In this document: positions 5,661 to 6,151 of the stretch, one piece after another
Numbering within the stretch: position 1 is the first letter of the stretch
Layout: each line of letters begins with the position of its first letter
DNA from: Solirubrobacterales bacterium
GTDB lineage: Bacteria > Actinomycetota > Thermoleophilia > Solirubrobacterales > Solirubrobacteraceae
Assembly: GCA_027314825.1 (NCBI GenBank)
Contig: DAHVAB010000151.1
Coordinates: 312 to 6,462, forward strand
Direction: 5' to 3'
Length of the DNA: 6,151 nt
Notes under the pieces: generated by a model
Seen by the model: only the letters and a program-made list of their open reading frames with translations
What the model was told of the DNA's origin: nothing
The model's database searches: none
Translations under genes and position numbers: made by a program

Positions 5661-6151
5661 GCGCGATCGTCGACGTCGCCGTCCGCCGCCCGCGCCTTGT
5701 CCTCGGCATCTGGCTCGCGCTCGTCGTCGCGCTCGGGCTTGCGGGCCTCCGCATCGAACAGCAACTGCACCTGACGAACCCGATCGTGCCCGGAAGCTCC
5801 TCGGCGCGCGAGCAGCAAGTGATGACGCGGCAGTTCGGCGAGGAATCCGCGCTCGTCGCCGAACTCGACGGCCCTCCGGCACAGCTGCAAGCGAGCGGAC
5901 CGCGCATCGTCGACGCGCTCGAGCGGGTTCCGCACGTCTCCGTGGCCTCTCCGTGGCACTCCGGGCCCGCGGCGCTGCGACCGGATGGCTCCACGGCGAT
6001 CCTCCTGCTCGGGGTCAGGCAGCCTTTCGAACGCGTCGGCAAGGACGCCGTTCCACGGATTCGCGCAGCCCTGAGGGGCGCAGCCCCGTCGAGCATTTCC
6101 TACCACATCACCGGCTACGCTGACATCGCCAGCGGCGTCGAGCGCGGAACC
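5657..6151 (+). CDS. MMPL/RND-family transporter, N-terminal part (runs off window)
   Basis: A frame from GTG 5657, overlapping the dehydrogenase stop by GTGA, stays open for 165 codons to the window end. GCGAGG at 5641-5646 serves as ribosome binding site. The N-terminus is typical of MMPL proteins: a short cytoplasmic segment AIVDVAVRRPR, then one membrane helix at about 13-31 (LVLGIWLALVVALGLAGLR). A long extracytoplasmic loop follows, starting with the LTNPIVPGSSSAREQQ region, where family members have an N-P-x-x-x-P-G-x-x-S type pattern. TAILLLGV (113-120) and ITGYADIASGVERG (151-164) match strands of the porter domain just before the second membrane helix. Such proteins are proton-driven exporters of lipids, siderophores or hydrophobic metabolites, usually 700-1000 residues, so most of it lies beyond the window. 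Co-transcription with the synthase and dehydrogenase suggests export of their product (inference). Confidence 0.85.
   Translation, partial: MSAIVDVAVRRPRLVLGIWLALVVALGLAGLRIEQQLHLTNPIVPGSSSAREQQVMTRQFGEESALVAELDGPPAQLQASGPRIVDALERVPHVSVASPWHSGPAALRPDGSTAILLLGVRQPFERVGKDAVPRIRAALRGAAPSSISYHITGYADIASGVERGT

Noticed and set aside
5516..6106. Minus-strand frames opposite the dehydrogenase end and the transporter start
   Set aside because: The plus strand carries a continuous transporter frame with a membrane helix and an overlapping GTG start; the antisense products look like random high-GC translation.

Overview
The window is about two-thirds G+C with strongly G/C-ending codons and short 4-base ATGA/GTGA gene overlaps. 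It also has separate HadA-like and HadB-like dehydratase subunits and an MmpL-type transporter. Together these suggest a high-GC actinobacterium. I suspect a soil lineage such as Thermoleophilia, but nothing here fixes the taxonomy.

Layout. Bases 1-2493 hold a tight plus-strand block: the 3' end of an unrecognised gene (1-228), an FAD-dependent amine-oxidase/desaturase-type oxidoreductase (243-1700), a HadA-like hot-dog dehydratase subunit (1697-2095) and a MaoC/HadB-like hot-dog hydratase with the catalytic Asp/His motif (2092-2493). A short hairpin at 2494-2526 separates this block from a convergent HxlR-family regulator on the minus strand (2539-3066). The region 3067-3492 holds a tandem array of five 17-bp palindromic units (3075-3159). 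It is followed by a small ORF resembling the C-terminal end of a short-chain dehydrogenase (3206-3439), possibly a relic. Bases 3493-6151 hold a second plus-strand block with overlapping genes: a FabF-type beta-ketoacyl synthase, a DltE-like short-chain dehydrogenase, and the N-terminal part of an MMPL/RND transporter that runs off the window.

How the genes fit together. A condensing enzyme, a candidate ketoreductase and a two-subunit dehydratase supply three of the four steps of a fatty-acid or polyketide-like elongation cycle. The FAD oxidoreductase could desaturate or otherwise oxidise the product, and the MMPL protein could export a lipid. No enoyl reductase, acyl carrier protein or acyl-activating enzyme is visible, though the window is cut at both ends. 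An unsaturated, polyene-like or otherwise specialised acyl product is therefore a reasonable hypothesis and not a demonstrated function. The HxlR regulator beside the 17-bp operator-like array is the obvious candidate for local control. The array is the most striking unexplained element here.
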